Position numbers and translations under genes: made by a program. A stretch of 17,277 bases of DNA from the NCBI GenBank assembly GCA_016176845.1, contig JACOWJ010000013.1, positions 1 to 17,277 of the forward strand. Direction: 5' to 3'. The stretch comes from Nitrospinota bacterium (GTDB lineage: Bacteria; 2-12-FULL-45-22; JACOWJ01). The notes beneath the pieces were generated by a model that was given only the letters and a program-made list of their open reading frames with translations, ran no database searches and was not told the origin of the DNA. Positions 1-6,750 of the stretch are shown here, piece by piece; the stretch's first letter is position 1; each line of letters starts with the position of its first letter.

Positions 1-131
1 GTCCGCCACCTCCCTGTGTGGGGTTACCTCAATACTCCCCTGTCCATGAGGGTCGAGTCATGCGCGGTCAACTTCGGTCCATAATCCCGAACGCTCCTGT
101 GCATAGCCCCAGGACAAGACTGCAAAATCTC

Positions 132-160
132 TTGACTAAAATTCTCGGTCCCGCTAGACT
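132..160 (+). promoter_or_regulatory. Putative sigma-70-type promoter for the crotonase gene
   Basis: TTGACT at 132-137 and TAGACT at 155-160 are separated by 17 nt. They match the sigma-70 consensus boxes at 5/6 and 4/6 positions. Transcription would start near 167 and leave an untranslated leader of about 70 nt before the ATG at 238. The rest of 1-237 shows no gene I can support. This is a prediction by eye only. Confidence 0.35.
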
Positions 161-237
161 CTTGGTCAAAGGGAAAGCCATGGTGGGATTTCAACCTCTG
201 TCGCAGATGCAGTAAACCGCCGGGAAGGAGGAGATCG

Positions 238-1029
238 ATGCACCACTTTCAAAACATCATCTACGAGAAAAGAGGACCGGGGGCCTGGATCTATCTGAAC
301 AGGCCCAACCTGATGAACCCGCTCAACCACGAGATCGTGCAGGAGATCGGCGAGGCGATCGAGGATGTGGAGAAAGACCTGAGCATCAAGGCAGTGGTGA
401 TCACCGGCAAAGGGAAGGCCTTCTCTGCTGGGGCCGACCTGACCTTCATCAAGCAGATCTTCGAGACTCCGGAAGGGGCTCAGGTGTTCCGGGCGTATAC
501 CCGGACTTGGGAGCGGGTCTTCTATAACCTGGAGAACTGCCGGGTACCAGTAATCGCCGCCGTGAACGGCCTGGCCCTGGCTGGCGGATTAGAGTTGGTG
601 CTGGTCTGCGACCTCGTGATCGCCTCCGAGGAGGCCCGCATTGGGGATCAGCATGCCAACTTCGGCCTGATTGCCGGAGGAGGGGGCACCCAGCGGCTGC
701 CGCGCAAGATCGGGATCAATCGGGCCAAGGAGCTCCTCATCACCGGCGACTGGCTTACCCCACAGCAGGCCATGGACTGGGGCCTGGTCAACCGGGTCGT
801 GCCGGCCAATAAGCTGGAAGAAGCGGCCACCGAGCTGGTGAACAAGATCGCCGGCAAAAGCTCCGCCGCCAGCAGGGCCGTCAAGCAGTTGGTCAATCAG
901 GGGATGCAGATGGACATCCAGGATGCCCTGCAGCTGGAGCAATGGGCCGTCCACTACCACTTCACCGGCGAGGACGTCAAGGAAGGACTGGCGGCCTTCA
1001 AAGAGAAGAGGAAGCCGGTCTTTAAGTAA
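238..1029 (+). CDS. Enoyl-CoA hydratase/isomerase (crotonase) family protein
   Basis: A 263-residue protein of normal crotonase length, probably a cytoplasmic CoA-thioester enzyme (hydratase or isomerase). The first oxyanion-hole segment is AFSAGADL (61-68) and the second is in GLALAGGLEL (111-120). Glu119 matches the first catalytic Glu of rat enoyl-CoA hydratase (Glu144). By alignment on the following GGGGTQRLPR (147-156), the second catalytic Glu (Glu164 in rat) is His139 here. The exact reaction therefore cannot be called from the fold, and classical hydratase chemistry is doubtful. The start is an ATG preceded by a strong GGAAGGAGG site. The gene appears monocistronic: a family A repeat starts at its stop codon and a terminator-like hairpin follows. 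No beta-oxidation partner gene lies nearby. Family assignment is firm; substrate is unknown. Confidence 0.93.
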   Translation: MHHFQNIIYEKRGPGAWIYLNRPNLMNPLNHEIVQEIGEAIEDVEKDLSIKAVVITGKGKAFSAGADLTFIKQIFETPEGAQVFRAYTRTWERVFYNLENCRVPVIAAVNGLALAGGLELVLVCDLVIASEEARIGDQHANFGLIAGGGGTQRLPRKIGINRAKELLITGDWLTPQQAMDWGLVNRVVPANKLEEAATELVNKIAGKSSAASRAVKQLVNQGMQMDIQDALQLEQWAVHYHFTGEDVKEGLAAFKEKRKPVFK

Positions 1030-1114
1030 GTTAGGGGCTAGGGGCTAGTGAAGAAGAACTTTTGCAAACCCTTAGCCTCTAGCCACTTAAAAATGGAAAT
1101 TTCTATACGATTAA
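1030..1114 (+). repeat. Family A heptamer-arm palindromic repeat, copy 1
   Basis: The left arm is GTTAGGGGCTAGGGGCTAG, the centre is TGAAGAAGAACTTTTGC, the right arm is a C-rich partial complement (around 1069-1086), and the tail is AAAAATGGAAATTTCTATAC followed by GATTAA. The left end (AAGTTAGGG) overlaps the last two bases of the crotonase TAA stop. The copy lies in the sense orientation of that gene, so it would form part of its mRNA 3' end. The right arm is imperfect. Confidence 0.85.
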
Positions 1115-1147
1115 ATTATCATGGTTATCGGTAAAACGCCAAGGCTG

Positions 1148-1185
1148 CCCGCAGGGAGATGACGCACCGTGTCCCTGCGGGTTTT
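1148..1185 (+). terminator. Probable intrinsic terminator after the crotonase gene
   Basis: A perfect 10-bp stem is formed by CCCGCAGGGA (1148-1157) and TCCCTGCGGG (1172-1181), with a 14-nt loop and then TTTTCTC. The T-run is short but the stem is very stable. An in-frame GTG at 1169 lies within this hairpin, which argues against it as the start of the next gene. Confidence 0.6.
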
Positions 1186-1206
1186 CTCAAGGTCAAAGGC
1201 ATTCAA

Positions 1207-1215
1207 AAAGGAGGG
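1207..1215 (+). promoter_or_regulatory. Ribosome-binding site that decides a TTG start
   Basis: AAAGGAGGG lies 5 nt (counted from GGAGG) before TTG at 1220. This is the best Shine-Dalgarno match around this gene. It places the start 51 nt downstream of the longest possible start (GTG at 1169). Confidence 0.6.
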
Positions 1216-1219
1216 TCTC

Positions 1220-1720
1220 TTGCTTCTCTGGCTTAAGAAGGGTCTATGGATTGCCCTGATACTGGTTTTCTGTGGGGTGGGGGTGCCGTCTTCCTCCTAT
1301 GCAACACCCCCCACATGGGAGAATGACAGCGAGAACGCGGTCCTCTTCCTCCCGATCAAATTGCCCTGGTACGCCCTAAAGTTCCTCTTTTATGAGCTCC
1401 CCAAGGCTGGCTTCTATCGATTGCCGGTGGCGACCGCCGACCGGTTCGAGGGGCCTCAGCCTCGCAAGCCGAGGGTGGCCCAGCTCATCGAGGAACTGAA
1501 CGATGAGGACCTCCTGGTCAGGGATTTCCTCCTGTTAGAGCTCAGGAAAGAGACCGGACAAGGTCTGACCTCTCGCCCCTTCTCCGATCCCGAGCAACAG
1601 AAGGCCTCCGTTCATTGGTGGAACCGATGGTGGCGGGCGAATCAGGGGGGGATCTCGAATGGAAATCGGGTGCCCGAGGCAGGTGAGCCTCGGGTAAAAG
1701 GCGCTGCCGGGGCAGATTAG
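1220..1720 (+). CDS. Small exported protein with HEAT-like C-terminal motif, function unknown
   Basis: From the TTG start this is 166 residues. The N-terminus is a signal peptide: a Lys-Lys n-region at 6-7, a hydrophobic core at about 9-22, and likely cleavage after SSSYA (Ala28). After a hydrophobic/aromatic stretch (about 41-70) comes an acidic-hydrophobic helix pair (about 87-110), then an ETGQ motif and a Trp-rich end, HWWNRWW (132-138). I recognise this pattern from HEAT-repeat-like proteins, where a final helix is followed by a Thr-Gly turn and a W-x-x-W-W segment. The last 25 or so residues look disordered. The protein is probably periplasmic or surface-associated. The gene overlaps the convergent lipoprotein gene by 4 nt at the 3' ends. 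No specific function can be assigned. Confidence 0.7.
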   Translation: MLLWLKKGLWIALILVFCGVGVPSSSYATPPTWENDSENAVLFLPIKLPWYALKFLFYELPKAGFYRLPVATADRFEGPQPRKPRVAQLIEELNDEDLLVRDFLLLELRKETGQGLTSRPFSDPEQQKASVHWWNRWWRANQGGISNGNRVPEAGEPRVKGAAGAD

Positions 1721-2406
1721 GGTTGGTTTTGCTTCTCCAGGAGGATATCCAGCTCCTTTAACCGCTTGAGCTCCGCCCTCAGGTCGGCATTCTCCCCTTT
1801 GATCTTCTCGATCCTCTGCTGGAGGCCTTCCATCTCCCGCTTGAGGGCTTCCCTTTCCTGCAAGAGCCGCTCCTGCTCCGCCTTCGCCCGGGCCAATTCC
1901 TGCACCAGGGCCTCCTGGGTCTGATGGACCTCCAGTGCTTTCTTTTCGCCCTTTTCCAGCTGATCGATGAGCCGGATCAAGGCCTCGGCCCAAGGCCGCT
2001 GAGGAATAGTTGGATAGCGCTCAATCAGGGAATGAAGGACCTCCCGGGCCTTCCCGCGGTCTGACGTAGGCCCTGCAGGATTCTGAAGATAGAGATAGCC
2101 CACCCGAAAGAGGGCTTTCGGCCCTTCCATGGTCTGAGGGTAAAGATCGGCAACCCGTTGATAGGTCTCGATCGCCTCCTGAAACCGGCCCTCTTTGAAG
2201 AGCTCCTCCGCCTGGCCGAAGGCCTCTCTGGCCTTATGGCGCTCCTCGGCCGCAGGCTTCGTCGGCCCGGGCGAGGGAGGGACTACGGCCCCGGCCGCGC
2301 TGGGGGCGGCGTTGGGGGCAGATGGGGTAGGGGGGGGAAGGGGAGGCGGAGGGACGACGGATGGGGTGGCACACCCCGCAAGGGCCAGGGCCAGCAATAA
2401 GACCAC
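1717..2406 (-). CDS. Predicted lipoprotein with TPR-like region and C-terminal coiled coil
   Basis: From GTG at 2406 this is 229 residues. A hydrophobic signal ends in the lipobox LALAGC, giving lipidated Cys12. Next come a Pro/Ala-rich linker (about 15-50), a TPR-like helical region (about 58-135, including EGRFQEAIETYQRV and a second helix pair ending in LIERYP), and a long Glu/Lys/Leu-rich coiled coil (about 150-225). This resembles periplasmic, membrane-anchored scaffold proteins of the CpoB/YbgF kind, but with the coiled coil after the TPR part; it is not a clear orthologue. The start is uncertain. A TTG at 2529 would add 41 residues and a more basic n-region (KGRHIGR) but would overlap the upstream gene by 97 nt. 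GTG 2406 leaves a 26-nt gap but has a weak ribosome site. It is last in a probable glyS-GGDEF-lipoprotein operon. Confidence 0.75.
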   Translation of the reverse strand: MVLLLALALAGCATPSVVPPPPLPPPTPSAPNAAPSAAGAVVPPSPGPTKPAAEERHKAREAFGQAEELFKEGRFQEAIETYQRVADLYPQTMEGPKALFRVGYLYLQNPAGPTSDRGKAREVLHSLIERYPTIPQRPWAEALIRLIDQLEKGEKKALEVHQTQEALVQELARAKAEQERLLQEREALKREMEGLQQRIEKIKGENADLRAELKRLKELDILLEKQNQP

Positions 2407-2432
2407 TCGCCCGATATGCCGGCCTTTGGCGC

Positions 2433-3791
2433 TTAGGTGGTTCGGGCGATGGACGCCATGGCCTGCTTGATGTCCTTGACGTAGTTGCTTCCCGGCAAGG
2501 ATTTGGCATATTCCTTTAACTCGGCGCAAGCCTCCGAGACCTCCAGGGGGCTGTGAAATTTTCCCCCTTCCACGGTAACAACGGCCAGGGAGATGGACAT
2601 CAACGGAAACCGCTGCTCCATCCCCCGGCGGTCATGGCCTTCGATATAGCCCCTAGTGACATCCTGCAGGCTATAGAAACTGGGAATGATTCGGTCGAAC
2701 TCCTGGACAATCCGGCTACAGATAGCATCGATTCGCGAAGGGTCCGTCATAATGATCACGAAATCGTCCCCGCCGATATGTCCGACTAAATCCCAGCCCT
2801 GGCCCAGTTCCTTCACGCTGCTCTCCAGGATTCGGGCCGTCTCCTTGATCACCTCGCTCGCCCAGGCGTACCCATATCGATCGGCATAAGCCTTGAAATT
2901 GTCCAGGTCGGAGTGACAGAGAGCAAACTCTTTTCCCCCCTTCAGAAGCTCCTCCAGCCGCCGTTGAATCACCAAGTTCCCGGGCAGCCGAGTCAGCGGG
3001 CTGGCGTCCAGGTTGATCTCCTCCAACTTCTTCAGCCGTTGGGCCATCAACCGAAAGGCGTGAGCCAGCTCGCCCACCTCGTCTTTAGCCTTTACCCGAA
3101 GGTTGTAATCGAAATCGCCTTCCGCGATGTGCTGGGTGGCCCGCTTCAGCTCCTTGATCGAGGAGGAAATGCTCAGGGTAATGGCCACCGCCAGGACGAT
3201 GCCTATGAGCAGGCTGAGGATACCCAGGATCAGAGTCAGTGCCGCCGCCCTCTCGCCCTTGCGTCTCAGCTCCACCATCCCGACATCTAGGGCCTGGTAG
3301 GAGGACCTCTCCAGCCCTTTGATCACTTCGATCAACCGCTTCAGGCGCTGAGTCCCCTCATGTTGAGAAAGCAGAGAGGGATCCAAGGGGCCTTCCTTCA
3401 GCACCTGGGGGACCTGTTGGAGGAAATGAGCCTCGTAGTTGGCATGCAAAGAGCCGATTCGTTTGAGCTTTCTTCTCTTCTCCCGCGGGGCCTGCTTCTG
3501 GAGATGGGCCAAAAGTTTTTTGAAATCCTGGCCTCTTGCCTGGAAGAGCGCCACGAAGTCCGGGTCCTTGGAGACCAAAAATTTCTTCTCGCTGCGCTCT
3601 TGAGCCACCAAGGTGCTCACCAGATCCTTGGAACGATCGATCATGGGAAAGTTATCGTTTACGATGAACTTGGTGATCTGATTCTGTTGGTAAAGGCCAT
3701 ATAGGGCATAAGCCCCCACTGCGATGGTCAAAAGGGACATCGAAAGATAGCCCAACAACATCTTCTTGGCGATGGTGAGCTTAAGAGCCAT
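2433..3791 (-). CDS. Membrane HAMP-GGDEF protein (putative diguanylate cyclase, variant active site)
   Basis: A 452-residue protein. Transmembrane helices lie at about 11-33 and 182-206 and enclose a mostly helical periplasmic sensor region of about 150 residues. A HAMP linker (about 207-258) and a GGDEF-family domain (about 262-435) follow. Family marks are LTRLPGN (266-272), DLDNF (295-299) and the signature GGDDF (340-344). The fourth signature residue is Asp rather than Glu. The upstream inhibitory-site position reads Q-G-W-D rather than RxxD, so c-di-GMP product inhibition is not expected. The two acidic metal-ligand positions are kept, so activity is possible but not certain. ATG 3791 has a GGAAGAG site, and the gene overlaps the end of glyS by 11 nt, which suggests translational coupling. 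The GGDEF family call is firm; enzymatic output is open. Confidence 0.88.
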   Translation of the reverse strand: MALKLTIAKKMLLGYLSMSLLTIAVGAYALYGLYQQNQITKFIVNDNFPMIDRSKDLVSTLVAQERSEKKFLVSKDPDFVALFQARGQDFKKLLAHLQKQAPREKRRKLKRIGSLHANYEAHFLQQVPQVLKEGPLDPSLLSQHEGTQRLKRLIEVIKGLERSSYQALDVGMVELRRKGERAAALTLILGILSLLIGIVLAVAITLSISSSIKELKRATQHIAEGDFDYNLRVKAKDEVGELAHAFRLMAQRLKKLEEINLDASPLTRLPGNLVIQRRLEELLKGGKEFALCHSDLDNFKAYADRYGYAWASEVIKETARILESSVKELGQGWDLVGHIGGDDFVIIMTDPSRIDAICSRIVQEFDRIIPSFYSLQDVTRGYIEGHDRRGMEQRFPLMSISLAVVTVEGGKFHSPLEVSEACAELKEYAKSLPGSNYVKDIKQAMASIARTT

Positions 3792-5094
3792 CTCTTCCGC
3801 ATAGTCTCTCTAGGAGATAGGTCTCCAGCCCCTCGAGGGAGATCCGATCTTGGAGCATGGAGTCTCGTTCTCGAACGGTTACGGCGTGATCGGTCAGGGA
3901 TTGGACATCTACCGTCACGCAGTAAGGGGTCCCGATCTCATCTTGCCGCCGGTAGAGGCGACCGATGGAGCCGGTATCGTCATAGCGGGTGACGAATTGG
4001 CGCCGCAGATCCCTCGCGATCGATCGGGCCAGCTCCACCAGGTCGGGGCGGTTGCGCAGCAGAGGCAATACGGCCACCTTGATGGGGGCCAGGGTGGGGT
4101 GCAGGCCCAGCACGACCCGTTTCTCTCCCCGGACCTCCTCCTCTCGGTAGGCATCCAGCAGGAAGGCCAGGGTGGCCCGGTCGGCCCCGGCCGAGGGCTC
4201 GATTACGTACGGGATGAACCGCTCCTTCTGGAGGTCATCGAAGAAGCTCAAATCCTTGCGACTATACTGGGCATGTTGCTTGAGATCGAAGTCGGTCCGG
4301 TTGGCGATCCCCTCCAGCTCCGACCAGCCCATGGGAAAGAGGTACTCGATGTCGTAACAGCCCTTGGCGTAATGGGCCAGCTCATCCGGACCATGCTCGC
4401 GCAGGCGCAGATTGTCCTTCTCGATCCCGTACTTGCTGTACCACTGGAACCGCTCCTGGACCCAGTATTCGTGCCAATGCTGATCCGTCCCGGGCTCCAC
4501 GAAGTACTCGATCTCCATCTGTTCAAACTCGCGGGTGCGGAAGGTGAAGTTGCCCGGGGTGATCTCGTTGCGAAAGGCCTTCCCGATCTGGGCAATGCCG
4601 AAAGGAAGGCGGCGACGCATGGTTGTCTGGACGTTGACGAAGTTGGTAAAGATGCCCTGAGCCGTCTCAGGTCTCAGATAGACCACCGCGGCCTCATCCT
4701 CCACGGGCCCCATGAAGGTCTTGAACATCAGGTTGAATTGGCGGGCCTCGGTGAACTCCCCCCCGCACTCCGGGCAGCGAGCGGTTTGGAGGGAATCGGC
4801 CTTGAACCTCTTCTTGCAAGATTTGCAGTCCACCAAAGGATCCGTGAAGCCCTGAACATGCCCGGAGGCCACCCAAACCTGGGGATGCATGAGGATCGCG
4901 GCATCCAATCCTTCCATGTCCTCCCGCTGGTAGACCATCTCCCGCCACCAGGCCTCTTTGACGTTGCGCTTCAGTTCCGCCCCGAGGGGACCGTAATCCC
5001 AGGTGCTCCCCACGCCCCCATAGATCTCGCTGTTCTGAAAGATAAACCCCCTCCTCTTACAAAGGGAGACCACTTTGTCCATATCTCTGATCAT
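3781..5094 (-). CDS. glyS: Glycyl-tRNA synthetase, dimeric (eukaryote-like class II) type
   Basis: A 437-residue class IIa aminoacyl-tRNA synthetase that charges tRNA-Gly. Visible marks are RPETAQGIF (141-149), motif 2 [19 protein letters not shown] (174-192), [10 protein letters not shown] (262-271) and motif 3 GADRATLAF (303-311). A C-terminal anticodon-binding domain begins near [15 protein letters not shown] (331-345). Four cysteines, C90/C93 and C107/C110, form a probable zinc site in the insertion after the first catalytic segment. Length fits the alpha-2 family and not the bacterial GlyQ/GlyS tetramer. ATG 5094 has no nearby Shine-Dalgarno; a second ATG four codons on (5082) is possible, and an in-frame CTG at 5133 lies 11 nt from AAAGGAGG. 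It is first gene of a probable leftward operon. Confidence 0.96.
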   Translation of the reverse strand: MIRDMDKVVSLCKRRGFIFQNSEIYGGVGSTWDYGPLGAELKRNVKEAWWREMVYQREDMEGLDAAILMHPQVWVASGHVQGFTDPLVDCKSCKKRFKADSLQTARCPECGGEFTEARQFNLMFKTFMGPVEDEAAVVYLRPETAQGIFTNFVNVQTTMRRRLPFGIAQIGKAFRNEITPGNFTFRTREFEQMEIEYFVEPGTDQHWHEYWVQERFQWYSKYGIEKDNLRLREHGPDELAHYAKGCYDIEYLFPMGWSELEGIANRTDFDLKQHAQYSRKDLSFFDDLQKERFIPYVIEPSAGADRATLAFLLDAYREEEVRGEKRVVLGLHPTLAPIKVAVLPLLRNRPDLVELARSIARDLRRQFVTRYDDTGSIGRLYRRQDEIGTPYCVTVDVQSLTDHAVTVRERDSMLQDRISLEGLETYLLERLCGRDGS

Positions 5095-5104
5095 CGAACA
5101 TTCG

Positions 5105-5128
5105 CGCAGGAAACCACCCGTTTCCGCG
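5105..5128 (-). other. Hairpin in the glyS leader just before the start codon
   Basis: On the minus strand GGAAAC and GTTTCC enclose a five-base GGGTG loop. Outer CGC/GCG pairs extend the stem past one bulged T. It sits 10 nt upstream of the ATG at 5094, between that codon and the strong AAAGGAGG at 5152-5145. It could affect translation initiation of glyS. No poly-T run follows, so it is not an intrinsic terminator. Confidence 0.4.
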
Positions 5129-5160
5129 GGCAGAGAAGTGCGCCCCTCCTTTCGGTTGGA

Positions 5161-5248
5161 GTTAAGTCAGGGATTAGGGATTAGTGATGAAGAGCTTCGC
5201 TAATCCCTAGCCTCTGGCCGCTTAAAATGGAAATTCCTATACGATTAA
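5161..5248 (+). repeat. Family A repeat, copy 2
   Basis: The left arm is CAGGGATTAGGGATTAG and the centre is TGATGAAGAGCTTCGC. The right arm starts CTAATCCCTAGCCTC, and the tail is TTAAAATGGAAATTCCTATA followed by CGATTAA. The arms pair well (TAGGGATTAG with CTAATCCCTA). It lies between glyS and its predicted promoter, so a glyS transcript would carry it in antisense. Confidence 0.85.
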
Positions 5249-5255
5249 GAAATTA

Positions 5256-5284
5256 GACAGGGTGAACAGGATTTACAGGATGGA
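5256..5284. repeat. Short ACAGGA nonamer repeat
   Basis: Three imperfect direct units of nine bases follow one another: ACAGGGTGA, ACAGGATTT and ACAGGATGG. This GAACAGGATTTACAGGAT-type string is familiar to me as a dispersed intergenic repeat in environmental genomes, from memory only. It begins about 8 nt after family A copy 2. Confidence 0.5.
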
Positions 5285-5336
5285 TTCGCTACTGCGCGCC
5301 TTCAAAGACGGGGCTCGCCGTAGAAAGCCAGGGTCT

Positions 5337-5365
5337 AAAGTAACATTTTTGGCTGGAAGTGTCAA
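5337..5365 (-). promoter_or_regulatory. Putative promoter for the glyS operon
   Basis: On the minus strand a perfect -35 box TTGACA (5365-5360) is followed by a 17-nt spacer and TACTTT (5342-5337). A TG precedes the -10 box in extended -10 position. Transcription would start near 5330 and give a leader of about 235 nt that runs through the ACAGGA repeat and family A copy 2 in antisense. The -10 box matches only 3/6. Confidence 0.4.
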
Positions 5366-5386
5366 GTTAGCAGGGATTAGGGCTAA
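5363..5386 (+). repeat. Degenerate family A left-arm relic
   Basis: CAAGTTAG, then CAGGGATTAGGGCTAA, matches the left end and two heptamers of family A. There is no centre, right arm or tail. It could be a truncated eighth copy, and it overlaps the putative glyS -35 box by three bases. Confidence 0.4.
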
Positions 5387-5417
5387 GTACAGCTCCACGG
5401 GAAAGGGTGTCCAATAA

Positions 5418-5476
5418 ACCGCAGAGACGCAGAGGGAAAACTTTGAAAAATCTCTGCGCCTCTGCGTCTCTGCGGT
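5418..5476. repeat. Palindromic CGCAGAGA/TCTCTGCG repeat
   Basis: Perfect 18-bp inverted arms, ACCGCAGAGACGCAGAGG (5418-5435) and its complement (5459-5476), enclose a 23-nt A/T-rich loop. The arms are built of octamers: two CGCAGAG units on the left, and three on the right if the extra TCTCTGCG at 5451-5458 is counted. It is unrelated in sequence to family A but has the same plan. It lies between the predicted glyS promoter and the 3' end of the UroD-family gene. The rest of 5095-5555 shows no gene I can support. Confidence 0.75.
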
Positions 5477-5555
5477 AAATGGGTACTTTATTGTGTGGCG
5501 TTATACTAAGGGCTCGTTAAACTACCCCCCGTCAAAAAAGGAGCTCCCTTTGCCA

Positions 5556-6557
5556 TCAAGGCAACCCGGGGTGGCCCGAACCCTGCGATCGGGGATAGCG
5601 GCCAAAACGGAGGGCGGCCCGATACATGGTCCGCACATTTCGGGGATCGAGCCCCGGACCCAAACCCCCTGAGGTACCGAAGATATAGCCCCCGCCAGGG
5701 GCTGCCACCCGAAGGGTCTCCCGGACCGTCCGCTCGACCTCCTCCCGGGTCGCGGAGGAGGAGAGCAGGTGCAAGTCCAGGTTGCCCATCAGGCAGAGCC
5801 GATCCCCGTATTTCCGCTTGATGGCGCCGATCTCCATGCCGGCCGAAGGTTGCAAGGAATGCAGCCCATGAATGCCCAGGGCGACCAGATCGTCCAGGAT
5901 CGCATGGAGTCGGCCATCCGAATGGAAGAAGACCGGGACCCCCATCTCCCCGATCTGCCCAACCTCCTCTTCGATGCCGGGGAAGACTACCTCCCGAAGC
6001 TGGGCGGGGGAAAGGAAAGTGCCGTCGTTGTAAGCCAGGTCATCGCCGATGATGACCGCCTGCGCCCCGGCCCCCACGGCTCGCCGGGCCAAAACGGCGT
6101 TCTGCCCCGCCAGCCTTCTCACCAGGGCCCTCGCCTCTCGCGAGGAGCTGACGCAGGCCATCAGGGCCTGGCCGAAGCCCATCAGGGCGCAGAGGGGACC
6201 CAACCCTCCACCCACCAAGGCAAAGACGAAGAGCTCCGTCTGTTGAGACCAGCGGCGGACCTGGGAGAGAGCTCCCCCTTCCGTCGAGGGCAGCTCCCCA
6301 CGATCCAGCAGCTCTTGGATATCTCCACAACTTGCAGGAGGTAGTGCGAAAGGGTAGTGGGGGGGCTCGTCGAGGCCGCAGACCACCAAGTCCAAGCCCA
6401 AAGAGGCCGTGAAGCGCCGGGTCTGCTCCCAAGGGTCCCCTGTCGGCTCTTCCAGGACCTGGGCGATCAACTGGGGGTCGAGGACCAGCTCCCCCATGGG
6501 GACCCGGTCGGGCTCGCGGCGTTGGAGGGTCAGGGAAACCCGCTCTCGGGGAGTCAT
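5556..6557 (-). CDS. Uroporphyrinogen decarboxylase (URO-D) superfamily protein
   Basis: From ATG 6557 this is 333 residues. It begins MTPRERVSLTLQRREPDRVP, which matches the usual N-terminus of the UroD/MtaA-like superfamily. Inner marks are GDDLAYNDG (171-179), HSDG (212-215), a GLHSLQP-type segment (231-237) and MGNLDLHLL (257-265). The methyltransferase branch (MtaA/MtbA) uses His-x-Cys zinc ligands; here the motif is H-S-D-G without Cys, so it is not a standard corrinoid methyltransferase. It also lacks context for a true haem-pathway HemE. Function is unknown. An ATG at 6605 would add 16 residues, but these are read from a hairpin repeat (6571-6628), so I reject it. No ribosome site is visible before 6557. 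It lies downstream of kdsD on the same strand. Confidence 0.85.
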   Translation of the reverse strand: MTPRERVSLTLQRREPDRVPMGELVLDPQLIAQVLEEPTGDPWEQTRRFTASLGLDLVVCGLDEPPHYPFALPPASCGDIQELLDRGELPSTEGGALSQVRRWSQQTELFVFALVGGGLGPLCALMGFGQALMACVSSSREARALVRRLAGQNAVLARRAVGAGAQAVIIGDDLAYNDGTFLSPAQLREVVFPGIEEEVGQIGEMGVPVFFHSDGRLHAILDDLVALGIHGLHSLQPSAGMEIGAIKRKYGDRLCLMGNLDLHLLSSSATREEVERTVRETLRVAAPGGGYIFGTSGGLGPGLDPRNVRTMYRAALRFGRYPRSQGSGHPGLP

Positions 6558-6570
6558 AAGATCGGCTCGT

Positions 6571-6628
6571 GGCTCATAGCTCATAGCGAATAGCTCATGA
6601 CTCATGGCCCGTAAACGCTATGAGCTAT
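6571..6628. repeat. Palindromic GCTCATA heptamer repeat
   Basis: Tandem heptamers GCTCATA, GCTCATA, GCGAATA, GCTCATG and ACTCATG run from 6572. After a short spacer come inverted units GCTATGA and GCTATAA. Perfect 13-bp arms are ATAGCTCATAGCG (6576-6588) and CGCTATGAGCTAT (6616-6628). GAGCTATGAGCC recurs at 6737-6748, past family A copy 3, as if copy 3 had entered this repeat. It spans the upstream alternative start codons of the UroD-family gene. Confidence 0.65.
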
Positions 6629-6630
6629 AA

Positions 6631-6735
6631 ATTAGGGATTAGGGGCTAGGGGCTGGTAAGAAAGAAGAGCTTTTGCTAATCCCTAGCCCCTAGTCCCTAG
6701 TCCCTAGCCCCTAAAAATGGAAATTCCTATACGAT
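6631..6735 (+). repeat. Family A repeat, copy 3 (longest right arm)
   Basis: The left arm has three heptamers (TTAGGGA, TTAGGGG, CTAGGGG). The centre is TAAGAAAGAAGAGCTTTTGC. The right arm has five heptamers (CTAATCC, CTAGCCC, CTAGTCC, CTAGTCC, CTAGCCC), and the tail is AAAAATGGAAATTCCTATAC followed by GA. GAGCTAT occurs on both sides (6622-6628 and 6737-6743), a possible 7-bp target duplication, though the flanking GCTCATA repeat also explains it. It fills the kdsD to UroD-family gap. Confidence 0.9.
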
Positions 6736-6750
6736 CGAGCTATGAGCCAT

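Noticed and set aside
18-215. 65-codon open frame at the left edge
   Set aside because: It has no ribosome site or recognisable motif, and it overlaps a plausible promoter for the next gene.
5105-5128. T-box-like GGGTGG-TTTCC-TGCGCG string before glyS
   Set aside because: It partly resembles the T-box antiterminator core, but there is no stem I with a Gly specifier loop, the upstream space is repeat sequence, and no terminator T-run follows.
3850-5184. 444-codon open frame antisense to glyS
   Set aside because: It is a by-product of GC-rich coding on the other strand. Its peptide shows no family motif, whereas glyS is fully supported.
5535-5555. Terminator after the UroD-family gene (AAGGGAGCTCCTT followed by T-run on the minus strand)
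   Set aside because: The palindrome has practically no loop, so a stable terminator hairpin is doubtful, although the T-run is suggestive.
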